Origin: DATLLJ01 sp035537875
GTDB taxonomy: Bacteria > Acidobacteriota > Vicinamibacteria > Vicinamibacterales > CAVVIG01
Reading direction: 5' to 3'
DNA length: 64,000 bases
Assembly (NCBI GenBank): GCA_035537875.1
Contig: DATLLJ010000144.1
Location: 7,028-71,027, forward strand
Part shown: positions 50,648-57,556 of the stretch, one piece after another
Layout: every line of letters starts with the position of its first letter
Position numbering within the stretch: position 1 is the stretch's first letter
Notes under the pieces: generated by a model
Seen by the model: the letters and a program-made list of their open reading frames with translations, nothing else
What the model was told of the DNA's origin: nothing
Database searches by the model: none
Position numbers and translations under genes: made by a program

Positions 50648-51253
50648 ATGCTGAAGATCGGGGTTCTGGCCTCTCATGAAGGCACCACGCTTCAGTGCAT
50701 TCTCGACGCATGCGCGGCGGGGCACATTCAGGGCAAAGTCGTCGTGGTCATCAGCAACAACGGGAACTCCGGGGCGCTTTCCCGAGCGAAAGCCGCGGGC
50801 ATTCCGGCGCATCATCTCTCGTCCACCACGCATCGCGCGCAAGAGACGTTGGACGCGGCCATTAGCGCGGCGCTCTCGGCAGGTCGGGTTGATATCGTCT
50901 TTCTCGCCGGGTATCTGAAGCGTCTTGGCCCCGCCACGTTGGCGACGTTCAGCGGGCGCGTCCTCAACACCCACCCCGCGCTGTTGCCCAGATTTGGCGG
51001 GCAAGGCATGTTCGGCGACCACGTGTTCGAAGCGGTACTGGCGTCTGGCGAGTCTGAATCTGGCGTGTCCGTCCACCTCGTGGACGACAACTACGACGCC
51101 GGCCGCATCATTCGGCAGGTTCGGGTTCCCATAGAGACCAAGGACTGCGTGGAGTCGCTGAAGGCTCGGGTACGGGCGCGCGAGCGTGAAGTTGTGATGG
51201 AAACACTTGCCGCCATCGCGACCGGCGAGCTACGACTCGCAGCTGCAGACTGA
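50648..51253 (+). CDS. purN: Phosphoribosylglycinamide formyltransferase-like protein (cassette gene)
   Basis: 201 residues. PurN transfers a formyl group from 10-formyl-THF to GAR in purine synthesis. Visible features: KIGVLASHEGTTLQCILDAC at the N-terminus, FLAGYLKRLGP, the catalytic Asn and His in NTHPALLPRFGGQGMFG and the later VSVHLVDDNYDAGRIIRQ with the active-site Asp. The TGA stop lies inside the R'' box of the following attC, and the gene starts 20 bases after the previous attC, so it is the cargo of one cassette of about 700 bp. A housekeeping enzyme in a cassette is unusual; it may be an extra copy or a formyltransferase for another amine. Confidence 0.85.
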   Translation: MLKIGVLASHEGTTLQCILDACAAGHIQGKVVVVISNNGNSGALSRAKAAGIPAHHLSSTTHRAQETLDAAISAALSAGRVDIVFLAGYLKRLGPATLATFSGRVLNTHPALLPRFGGQGMFGDHVFEAVLASGESESGVSVHLVDDNYDAGRIIRQVRVPIETKDCVESLKARVRAREREVVMETLAAIATGELRLAAAD

Positions 51254-51330
51254 CATCTAAATGGAGCCGACGCGCTCGGCCGTCTATGCCATCATGTCCT
51301 TGAAGTGCCGGCTCGTTTGGCGCGTTAGTC
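51248..51330 (+). other. attC-like recombination site 2
   Basis: R'' GACTGAC (51248-51254) and R' GTTAGTC (51324-51330) are complementary except one base. L'' AAATGGAGCCG pairs with L' CGGCTCGTTT with a bulged G. The purN stop codon is inside R''. 83 bp. Confidence 0.75.
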
Positions 51331-51357
51331 AGGCCGCTTGCGTCTCAAACCTCGGCG

Positions 51358-51386
51358 TTGCCAGTGATACGCCATTGGCGTATAGT
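51358..51386 (+). promoter_or_regulatory. Promoter and operator of the higBA cassette
   Basis: TTGCCA (51358-51363), 17-base spacer, TATAGT (51381-51386); start expected at or next to ATG 51392. A perfect palindrome ATACGCCATTGGCGTAT (51367-51383) covers the spacer and -10 box, the classic place for antitoxin repression. Confidence 0.7.
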
Positions 51387-51391
51387 CGGGT

Positions 51392-51714
51392 ATGCGCTTC
51401 GTCGAGACACCTGTCTTCACGAAAGCGCTTGAGCGGTTCCTTCCCGACGATCAATATCGGGAGCTGCAGAGCAGCCTGATGCGGCGCCCGGAGCAAGTGG
51501 CGGTCATTCCTGGCGCCGGCGGGTTGCGCAAGGTTCGTTGACCGCGGTCCGATCGAGGCAAGAGCGGTGGCCTCCGGATCATCTACTACTGGGCCCCAAG
51601 CGAACGGGTCTTGGGTCTTGTATCTGCTCTATGCCTACTCAAAGAACGAGCAGGGCGATCTGACGCCATTGCAGGCGCACGCTTGCAGCATTGGTTCGGG
51701 AGGAGTTCAAGTGA
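51392..51714 (+). pseudogene. RelE/HigB-type toxin inactivated by three lesions
   Basis: The gene reads MRFVETPVFTKALERFL...GGLRKVR, then TGA (51538-51540) where the family has tryptophan (RKVRW). The frame continues PRSDRGKSGGLRIIYYW and ERVL, then a 7-bp tandem duplication (GGGTCTT twice, about 51604-51618) shifts it; the next frame gives YLLYAYSKNEQGDLTPLQ, and one extra G near 51676 is needed to reach the normal end RTLAALVREEFK and TGA at 51712. With these repaired it is a standard HigB/RelE ribosome-dependent mRNA interferase of about 105 residues. The antitoxin downstream is intact. Confidence 0.8.
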
Positions 51715-52016
51715 AGGAAAGGGCATTTCGAGAGCTTGTGAGCAGCGTGCGACAGGCAGGCCGGATCCGACGGGGCAAGGCGCGGCCGTCGCGCACGACA
51801 GTGTTTCGGCCAGCAGATATCAAGGCCATTCGGGCCAAGCTGCGAGCGTCGCAAAACGAGTTCGCCGTCATGATCGGCGTCAGCGTAGCGACGTTGCGAA
51901 ACTGGGAGCAGGGCCGACGGGTACCCGACGGGCCGGCGTTGGCGTTGCTGCGTGTGGCCTCAAGGAGCCCAGAGGCGGTGATTGAAGCGTTGCATGGCAG
52001 GCGAGGGGCAGCCTGA
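51711..52016 (+). CDS. higA: HigA-type HTH antitoxin (cassette gene)
   Basis: 101 residues from GTG 51711, which overlaps the toxin stop (GTGA). The N-terminal VKERAFRELVSSVRQAG is typical of the NadS/HigA group; the helix-turn-helix is DIKAIRAKLRASQNEFAVMI followed by GVSVATLRNWEQGRRVPDG. It should bind the palindrome at 51367-51383. The stop (52014-52016) lies inside the next attC, as expected for cassette cargo. With the toxin broken, it is an orphan regulator that could still counter related toxins elsewhere. Confidence 0.88.
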   Translation: MKERAFRELVSSVRQAGRIRRGKARPSRTTVFRPADIKAIRAKLRASQNEFAVMIGVSVATLRNWEQGRRVPDGPALALLRVASRSPEAVIEALHGRRGAA

Positions 52017-52108
52017 CGAGCCGCTGCAGCCGACGAGCGGCACGAGTAAACAGACTGCGTCGACAGGCTGATGATCGCCGCTCTCGGCTGAGCGGCGGGT
52101 CGTTAGGC
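52011..52108 (+). other. attC-like recombination site 3
   Basis: R'' GCCTGAC (52011-52017) and R' GTTAGGC (52102-52108). The two ends fold into a long stem (GAGCCGCTGCAGCCG with CGGCTGAGCGGCGGGTC) broken by unpaired bases. The higA stop is inside R''. 98 bp; the best-formed site of the array together with sites 4 and 5. Confidence 0.8.
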
Positions 52109-52135
52109 TTCTGAACGAGAGATCAGAGGACGTTC

Positions 52136-52693
52136 ATGCAACGTACAGTCCCCATTCTCGTCTTCCTACTGTCGCTGGGGGCGGTCGCACATGCACAGGC
52201 TCCGGCCACCCTGTTCTCTGAACTTCAGACCCGCCTGAAGGTGGGTGAAACTGTCATGGTGACGAACGATTCGGGTGAGACCGTCAAAGGTAGAGTGGTC
52301 CAAGTATCTGGAACGGTTCTTGTTCTGCGAGGTCGCGCCGGAGATCTGCACGTGGCCGCTTCAGATGTGCAGCGAATCGAACGCCCAAGGGACACATTCT
52401 GGAACGGTGCCCTTACCGGATCGGCGGTGGGATTTGGGGCAGGCGCGCTTCTGGCTGCGACAGATGACTGCAGTGGGCCAGGGATTGGTCCGTGCTTTTC
52501 GGACACCGAAGGTGTCTTCTACGTGGGCGGCATCATGGGGCTGATGGGCTTGGGCGTCGGCGTAGCAGTCGATGCCATACTCCACCGCGAACGCGTGGTA
52601 TTCGTGCGGACACAGAGTGACTCCGCTCGCGTAGCAATTGCACCGTTCCTGTCGCCGGGCCGCGCCGGCCTGCTGATGCAGGTAGGGTGGTAA
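52136..52693 (+). CDS. Envelope protein with SH3-like strand region and glycine-rich helices (cassette gene)
   Basis: 185 residues. Signal peptide MQRTVPILVFLLSLGAVAHAQ; then a small beta domain (LKVGETVMVTNDSGETVKGRVVQVSG, LVLRG, DVQRIERP) followed by glycine-rich hydrophobic helices (NGALTGSAVGFGAGALL and VGGIMGLMGLGVGVAVDAIL) and a strand-rich end (ARVAIAPFLSPGRAGLLMQVGW). It is clearly paralogous to the protein at 54309-55085, which has the same order of segments. Family unknown; outer-membrane or periplasmic association is likely. It begins 28 bases after attC site 3. Confidence 0.72.
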   Translation: MQRTVPILVFLLSLGAVAHAQAPATLFSELQTRLKVGETVMVTNDSGETVKGRVVQVSGTVLVLRGRAGDLHVAASDVQRIERPRDTFWNGALTGSAVGFGAGALLAATDDCSGPGIGPCFSDTEGVFYVGGIMGLMGLGVGVAVDAILHRERVVFVRTQSDSARVAIAPFLSPGRAGLLMQVGW

Positions 52694-52789
52694 TCGGGAC
52701 GGACCGGATGCGGAGACCGTTTGGGTTGGCTTCGGCGCACCGCAGGGGCCCAGACGCTGGCTCGCGATCTGCTGGCTTCGAGGCACGAA

Positions 52790-52824
52790 GCCTAACCCCG
52801 CGCTGCAATGCGGCGGCAGCTGCG
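52790..52824 (+). other. Possible half attC site
   Basis: GCCTAAC (52790-52796) followed by CCGCGC...GCGCGG arms, like a short attC whose R' box is lost. Between 52694 and 53128 there is otherwise only a doubtful small frame on the other strand, so this 435-bp stretch is probably a decayed cassette. Confidence 0.35.
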
Positions 52825-52971
52825 CGGATGAACGAGTCCTATCGGCGCGTCCCTCGTCGGAATGCCAATCGCCGGCGGTCTTCTCGGGTATCGACTCGCC
52901 CGTGACAATCCTGCTCACGACCATCTACCTCAAACCGTAGCGGCCTTGCCTCCCCGGAAGGAGTCCGGATT

Positions 52972-53097
52972 CTAGTCGCTGCCGTAGCTGCCTATCCGGC
53001 GGCAAAACAAGCACCGGGTGCGTGCGAGTCGTTTGAGCTTGTCGGCCAGTGCGGCTTCAACGGCCTGGCTTCGAGATGCGACTTTGGTTTTCGGCAT
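52972..53097 (-). CDS. Possible 41-residue protein
   Basis: Reads MPKTKVASRSQAVEAAL, DKLKRLARTRCLFC and ends RRIGSYGSD. Amphipathic helical start, basic, two cysteines. It is antisense to the cassette direction in a stretch without another gene. No family seen; support is only composition. Confidence 0.25.
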   Translation of the reverse strand: MPKTKVASRSQAVEAALADKLKRLARTRCLFCRRIGSYGSD

Positions 53098-53128
53098 GGC
53101 GGTATGACAAATCATCATACAATCTGAG

Positions 53129-53201
53129 GCCCAACAAAAATTTGCAGCCGCCGGCGGCGAGTGCGATCATGCGCCGCCGCGGCTGAAATCCAGCGCTAGA
53201 C
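53129..53201 (+). other. attC-like recombination site 4
   Basis: R'' GCCCAAC (53129-53135), R' GCTAGAC (53195-53201, one base from GTTAGAC). L'' TTTGCAGCCGCCGGCGGCG pairs with L' CGCCGCCGCGGCTGAAA with a bulged G and C. 73 bp. Confidence 0.8.
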
Positions 53202-53280
53202 CGCCGGACGAGCCACAAGTGTTGCGTGAGACGGGAGTGCCTCCGAAATTCAAGGATTGGCGTAGGAAGGGAGCACTGAT

Positions 53281-53772
53281 ATGAAGACGCTGCCGCATTG
53301 CCTCGTTGTTCTCGCAGTTGTGACTGGTTCGCTGTGCGGCGTTGGCGGCCGCGTATCTGCACAAAGTGAGGACGACGAACGGGCGATTCGGGCCCTCATC
53401 GAGTCTCATTCAGTTGCGTTGAACGATCGCGACGTGGCCAAAGCGTCATCTGTTTATAGCGACGACGCGACGATCGTCACGGCTTCGGGTCAGATCTATG
53501 CGGGTCGGGCGGCCGTTGACAGGTGGCACGCTGAGGCGGTGAATGGGCCGAGGCCGTTTGTGCACACTCACCCAGCTGACACCATCAGAGTGCACTTCTT
53601 AAACCCGGCCGCAGCCGTAGCCGATGTGGAGAGTCACATTCCCCGCCCAGCCGGAGTCGATGGCCAACCAAGTCCGGCGCTTCGGGTCCCCCTCGTCATC
53701 GCGCTGGTCAAGCGAGACGGCGCGTGGCGAATTGCCGTGCAACGCCAGACAGTTGCGTCGCCGAAACCGTAA
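53281..53772 (+). CDS. Exported SnoaL/DUF4440-like protein (cassette gene)
   Basis: 163 residues; GGAAGGGAG precedes ATG 53281. Signal peptide MKTLPHCLVVLAVVTGSLCG. The NTF2-like fold is indicated by DERAIRALIESHSVALNDRD, VYSDDATIVTASGQIYAGRAAV and the C-terminal RVPLVIALVKRDGAWRIAVQR. Such proteins bind small hydrophobic ligands or act as isomerase-like enzymes; the true role is unknown. It starts 79 bases after attC site 4 and is followed without an attC by the end of another gene, so two cassettes have been joined by deletion. Confidence 0.8.
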   Translation: MKTLPHCLVVLAVVTGSLCGVGGRVSAQSEDDERAIRALIESHSVALNDRDVAKASSVYSDDATIVTASGQIYAGRAAVDRWHAEAVNGPRPFVHTHPADTIRVHFLNPAAAVADVESHIPRPAGVDGQPSPALRVPLVIALVKRDGAWRIAVQRQTVASPKP

Positions 53773-54178
53773 GGAAGATGGCGTCCACTGCGATCTCGCG
53801 AGCGAGCATGTCTTGTTCGACCCGGCACGGCAACAGGTCACCGGTATCCTTGACTGGAGCGAAATTGCGATCAGCGACCGCGCGGTCGACCTGGCCGGCT
53901 TCTTCCATTGGGGCGGCCGGTCATGTATTGACGCAGTGCTGTCCGTCTACGAAGGGCCCGTCGACGAAGGTGTACTGGCTCGAGCGCGGTTTCTGGCCGC
54001 TTGTCGGGGCGTTGGATACATCGCATTCGGCCTCAAGACCCGACGCCAGGAATACCTGCAGGCTGGCATTCGGGCACTTGTCCTGTGTTTGGGCGGCGGC
54101 AGTTCACGGATGCGCGGTCTAACATGGCATCCAGCCGACGGCGCGCCTGACCGCGGGCCCGCTGCGGCTGATGCCTGA
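53773..54178 (+). pseudogene. C-terminal part of an aminoglycoside-phosphotransferase-like gene
   Basis: In the frame ending at TGA 54176-54178 the sequence GVHCDLASEHVLFD gives the catalytic loop (HxDL) of APH-type kinases, followed by TGILDWSEIAISDRAVDLAG, the metal-binding Asp region, and the helical end YIAFGLKTRRQEYL. The whole N-lobe and ATP-binding loop are missing; the homology begins right after the SnoaL-like stop. The stop is inside attC site 5. So this is a truncated cassette gene. Family members include antibiotic and small-molecule kinases; no resistance can be inferred. Confidence 0.7.
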
Positions 54179-54186
54179 CGTTGGGC
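54117..54186 (+). other. attC-like recombination site 5
   Basis: R'' GTCTAAC (54117-54123) and R' GTTGGGC (54180-54186) both fit the consensus. L'' GCATCCAGCCG pairs with L' CGGCTGATGC, with a bulged C. 70 bp. Confidence 0.82.
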
Positions 54187-54308
54187 CGACAGACTATCAT
54201 CAGCAACAGTCCTCGATGTCTTCCGGGTGGGTCAGCGTTCGCCGAGGACACTACGACAGGGCGAGACTTTCACTGCAGAGGCCGTTTCAGCCCGCACCAG
54301 GAACTGTT

Positions 54309-55085
54309 ATGGTGAGCCGGATTGATGGGCATAGGGCCCTACCAGTATCGCTGATCACACTTGCTCTTATTTCGGGCGGAGGCTGCGCCGCCAAACGGCC
54401 GGCACGCTCTTTTGCGGATCTGCAGCAACGTCTGCACTCCGGAAATACCGTCTATGTGATTGACGACACTGGGAACGAGACGAAGGGAAAGATCGTCGAC
54501 GTATCGCCGTCCGCATTGATCCTTGACATCAATGGCATCCGGCGGCGCATGGAACAAGACAGCGTCCGTCAAGTGCAGCGTTACGGCGATTCGCTGTGGA
54601 ACGGATTCTTCATCGGGGTGGCGGTGGGGATACCAGGACTGCTCATTGCCGATCCAACGTACGACCCTTGCAAGAACGATCCAGAGAAGCTGTGTGCGAA
54701 CGCTCAGGCGGGTCAGCGCGTCCTCGCGCTCGGGATCATGGGCGCCGTGGGCGCCGGTGTCGACGCGTTGATTCGCGGTCGCCATCAGGTTTATCTGGCG
54801 CCCGGCCAACCCCTACAACCGGCGGCGCGTATTGCGGTCTCCCCCCGCCTCGGGCCATCCGCTGCCGGCCTGTTCGTCACGATGGGTTTCAACAAGAGCG
54901 CCATGACCCAGGACGACGGTGCCACATCCACGGCTGAACACCTTGCGTTTGCTGCAGCCCGTGCTGGTACGAGGACGTCGATGATGATCGAACCGCCCAG
55001 GATCTCCTCAGAAAGCGGCCTACCACGGACTGGACCCGACGGCGCCGATAAAACAGACGCGTCGCGGGTCAGTCCTAACCGTTGA
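54309..55085 (+). CDS. Envelope lipoprotein, paralog of 52136 product (cassette gene)
   Basis: 258 residues from ATG 54309. Lipoprotein-like signal (LPVSLITLALISGGGC). It shares segment order with the protein at 52136: FADLQQRLHSGNTVYVIDDTGNETKGKIVDV, SVRQVQRYGDSLWNGFFIGVAVG, then ALGIMGAVGAGVDALIRGRHQVYL and ARIAVSPRLGPSAAGLFVTMGF. It then runs on for about 60 extra, poorly ordered residues to a stop inside attC site 6, so the original stop may have been lost. Two related cargo genes in one array suggest duplication or repeated capture of the same family. Confidence 0.72.
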   Translation: MVSRIDGHRALPVSLITLALISGGGCAAKRPARSFADLQQRLHSGNTVYVIDDTGNETKGKIVDVSPSALILDINGIRRRMEQDSVRQVQRYGDSLWNGFFIGVAVGIPGLLIADPTYDPCKNDPEKLCANAQAGQRVLALGIMGAVGAGVDALIRGRHQVYLAPGQPLQPAARIAVSPRLGPSAAGLFVTMGFNKSAMTQDDGATSTAEHLAFAAARAGTRTSMMIEPPRISSESGLPRTGPDGADKTDASRVSPNR

Positions 55086-55087
55086 TA
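55020..55087 (+). other. attC-like recombination site 6
   Basis: Degenerate R'' CTACCAC (55020-55026) and R' GTTGATA (55081-55087). L'' GGACTGGACCCG pairs with L' CGGGTCAGTCC with a bulged G. The stop of the preceding gene is inside R'. 68 bp. Confidence 0.6.
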
Positions 55088-55113
55088 GCCGGATAGGGAT
55101 AACGGACAGAACA

Positions 55114-55812
55114 GTGAGCACGCCGGATCTCCACCTGAAGACACTATTTGTGCTGAACGGCGACGGCCGCATCACATCAGCACGCGAACCCGGAATGAAT
55201 CGTGGGCCATTGTTCTCGCTCATTCGCAGCGCAGACAGTTGCGCCTGGGCGATTCGGGATGATGTCCCCGAAGAGATTGCCGTTGAAATCGATCGCTTGG
55301 CGCGGGCCGAACCTCCCACTTCTGCCGCTCGGGATGCACCAATGCATGCGCAGCGCTATATATCGCTCCTGGGCGGGTGGACTCATTCAGGAGCCACTGT
55401 CCGGCAGTCAGCCGGCGCGGCGTTCGAGTTTCCCGATACCATCGCGCCGCCTGCCGAGGTCATCGTTGTCGACGATGAGTCGCTGCTCAATCGAAATTTT
55501 CGTGGATGGGTCGCCGGTGAGATCGCAGCGGGACGGTCTCCGGTGATGGCAGTCTTCGAGGACCGGAGCCCTGTCAGTATTTGCTTCTGTGCGAGATCAG
55601 CGGAAGTCGCTGCGGAGGCTGGTGTTGAGACTGCGGAGCCGTTTCGCGGCCGAGGGTTTGCTCCCCGTGTGACCGCGGCTTGGGCCTTGGCCATTCGGGA
55701 GTCGGGCCGAATTCCCCTGTACAGTACGTCATGGACCAATAGCGCCTCACTTGCAGTCGCCCGCAAATTGGGTTTGAGGGTCTACGCGACGGGCTGGAGT
55801 CTTTCGGATTGA
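55114..55812 (+). CDS. GNAT-family acetyltransferase-like protein (cassette gene)
   Basis: 232 residues from GTG 55114. The C-terminal half carries the GNAT acetyl-CoA signature: VSICFCARSAEVAAEAGVET followed by PFRGRGFAPRVTAAWALAI (the Q/RxxGxG/A loop) and LYSTSWTNSASLAVARKLGLR, the usual motif B (WxNxxSxxxxxKLG). The N-terminal half is a less conserved extension (FVLNGDGRITSAREPG) as in the GNAT proteins of the GCN5-like FR47 group. Substrate unknown. It begins 26 bases after attC site 6 and ends 23 bases before site 7, a typical single-gene cassette. Confidence 0.82.
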   Translation: MSTPDLHLKTLFVLNGDGRITSAREPGMNRGPLFSLIRSADSCAWAIRDDVPEEIAVEIDRLARAEPPTSAARDAPMHAQRYISLLGGWTHSGATVRQSAGAAFEFPDTIAPPAEVIVVDDESLLNRNFRGWVAGEIAAGRSPVMAVFEDRSPVSICFCARSAEVAAEAGVETAEPFRGRGFAPRVTAAWALAIRESGRIPLYSTSWTNSASLAVARKLGLRVYATGWSLSD

Positions 55813-55835
55813 TGCCAGCAACGTTGCTTCACAAC

Positions 55836-55919
55836 TGGCTACCCTCCAAATGGAGCCGTCGCGCCTCACGTTTCGGGTGATCATGTCGCAGCGGCGCCGG
55901 CTCATTTGGCGCGTTGGAC
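55836..55919 (+). other. attC-like recombination site 7
   Basis: L'' CCAAATGGAGCCG (55846-55858) pairs with L' CGGCTCATTTGG with a bulged G; R' GTTGGAC at 55913-55919 fits the consensus, R'' is degenerate. The stem is nearly the same as in site 2. Confidence 0.72.
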
Positions 55920-55964
55920 CGCTCACCTTCGGCCGTCGATGTGAACCGATTTCAGTTGATTGGC

Positions 55965-57212
55965 ATGAAATCCAACAGAGCTCGAAAGATGCGGCTCATC
56001 GCATCACGTGTTGCCGTCGCAGTGCTGATCGGACCTGCGGCTGCGATGATGGGCCAAGAAGCTCCGCAGGATTATCCGCAATGGCGCGGTCAGACTCGAG
56101 ACGGCGCAGCCAGCGCGTTCTCGAAACCGGAATCATGGCCCGAACACCTGTGGCTCAGGTGGAGAGTCGACGTTGGGGAGGGCTACGCGACGCCGATTGT
56201 CGTTGGCGATACCGTCTACGTTTTCACCCGCCGCGACGGGAAGGAGGGGGTGACCGCAATCGACGCGAAGGCCGGCGAAACGGTCTGGCGCACGGATTAC
56301 CCCGTTCCGTTCGAGACGTATGAAGATGCGGCTGACCACGGCGAAGGTCCCAAGGCGACGCCGCTCTTCCACCGCGGGAAGCTGTACACGCTGGGGATCA
56401 GCGGGACCATTTCGTCCTTCGATGCGCTCAGCGGAACACTCGTATGGCAGCAACCCGCGCCACCGGTACAACCGTACTTGGGCACCGCCTCTTCGCCGAT
56501 CGGGGATCGCGACCGCGTCATTGTTCAGGCTGAAGGCGACAATGCACTGACCGCCTTCGAGGCGAATACCGGTCGTATCAGATGGACAGTGAAAAACGAG
56601 TTCAGGTACGCGTCGCCAATCATCGTGGACTTGCAGGGAACCCGCCAGGTGATCGCGGTCGCTCAACACTCGATCCTCGGCATCTCGGTGGCCGACGGTG
56701 CAGTCCTGTGGGAACATCCGTGGAAGTCGCCGTTCGTTCAAGCCATCAGCCCACTTCTCTACCGGGACACGATTATCGTCAGCGGTCACCACAGGGGCGT
56801 GATGGCGCTCAAACCGATCAGACGGTCAGACGCGTGGGTGGTGGAGGTGGTCTGGGAAACCCAGGACGTCTCCATGTTCTTGAGCAACCCGGTTGTCATC
56901 GGCGACACGCTGTTCGGTTTGTCTCATCGGAACAGTGGCCAGTACTTCGCCATCGATGCGTCGACTGGCCAGGTGCTCTGGCTCGACCAGCCGCGGCGGG
57001 CAACGAACAGCGCGCTTGTCAAGGCGGATGATCTGCTCTTCTTTTTGAACGACGACGCCGAGTTGATCGTCGCCAGGAGCAGCCGGATTGGTTTCGAGCC
57101 ACTCACACGTTACAGGGTGGCAGAAAGCGCCACTTGGGCGCAGCCGGCGATATCGGGAGAACGCATTTTCATCAAAGATGTGTCATCGCTTGCGTTGTGG
57201 AGCCTGGACTGA
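55965..57212 (+). CDS. Exported PQQ-like beta-propeller protein (cassette gene)
   Basis: 415 residues from ATG 55965 (ATG 55989 is also possible). Signal peptide (SRVAVAVLIGPAAAMMG) then DYPQWRGQTRDG, the usual start of PQQ-like (WD40/PQQ_2) propellers, and blades GVTAIDAKAGETVWRTDY, TISSFDALSGTLVWQQ, ALTAFEANTGRIRWTV and YFAIDASTGQVLWLDQP. It lacks the cysteine pair and catalytic motifs of quinoprotein dehydrogenases, so it is probably a scaffold or binding protein like BamB relatives. It starts 45 bases after attC site 7 and ends 26 bases before site 8. Confidence 0.82.
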   Translation: MKSNRARKMRLIASRVAVAVLIGPAAAMMGQEAPQDYPQWRGQTRDGAASAFSKPESWPEHLWLRWRVDVGEGYATPIVVGDTVYVFTRRDGKEGVTAIDAKAGETVWRTDYPVPFETYEDAADHGEGPKATPLFHRGKLYTLGISGTISSFDALSGTLVWQQPAPPVQPYLGTASSPIGDRDRVIVQAEGDNALTAFEANTGRIRWTVKNEFRYASPIIVDLQGTRQVIAVAQHSILGISVADGAVLWEHPWKSPFVQAISPLLYRDTIIVSGHHRGVMALKPIRRSDAWVVEVVWETQDVSMFLSNPVVIGDTLFGLSHRNSGQYFAIDASTGQVLWLDQPRRATNSALVKADDLLFFLNDDAELIVARSSRIGFEPLTRYRVAESATWAQPAISGERIFIKDVSSLALWSLD

Positions 57213-57238
57213 GGAGACCGTCTCGACTCTCACATGTG

Positions 57239-57305
57239 ACCTAACGGCTGGAGCCAACCACGTAGAGTTTCGTCAGTGGGTATCCGCGAATTGGCGCCGT
57301 TGGTC
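57239..57305 (+). other. attC-like recombination site 8
   Basis: R'' ACCTAAC (57239-57245) and R' GTTGGTC (57299-57305) fit the consensus; arms GGC..GAGCCAA and TTGGCGCC pair with bulges. 67 bp. It is the last site found in this direction. Confidence 0.62.
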
Positions 57306-57328
57306 TCGCGGTCCTCGGTCTCAATTTC

Positions 57329-57436
57329 ATGTCGGCGTGGGCTTCACGTCGGGGCCGACCAATGGTGGCCGGAGGGTTGATGCTTCCCTTCGTCGTCCTG
57401 GTGGGAATCATCGCACTCACTGTGCTTGGACAATGA
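57329..57436 (+). CDS. End of a small membrane protein, probably a fragment
   Basis: From ATG 57329 the frame reads MSAWASRRGRPMVAGGL, LPFVVLVGIIALTVLGQ, 35 residues. Upstream in frame, without a start, is YPRIGAVGLAVLGLNF, so two hydrophobic helices are encoded but the front part lies inside attC site 8. It looks like the tail of a cassette gene cut by recombination. The rest of 57213-57595 holds site 8, the ankyrin-tail repeat at 57557 and no other gene. Confidence 0.35.
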   Translation: MSAWASRRGRPMVAGGLMLPFVVLVGIIALTVLGQ

Positions 57437-57556
57437 CCGCGTCGTCCCGAACGTTACCTACCTGAAGAACGGACATGGGAAGGCAAGCTCGACGTCTTGT
57501 CTGGATCCACGGGCATCACCTTGGCGCCCGCGGCGCAGCAGAACCCCGGGCCCCCG

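Noticed and set aside
53773..54178. Functional aminoglycoside resistance cassette
   Set aside because: Only the C-terminal half is present; the ATP-binding lobe is missing.
50546..57305. Reading the attC-like palindromes as REP/BIME elements or terminators
   Set aside because: They have paired R''/R' boxes, constant orientation, bulged bases and overlap with stop codons of single-gene units. Terminators would also need T-runs, which are absent. The simpler explanation is attC, though a covariance search is the proper test.
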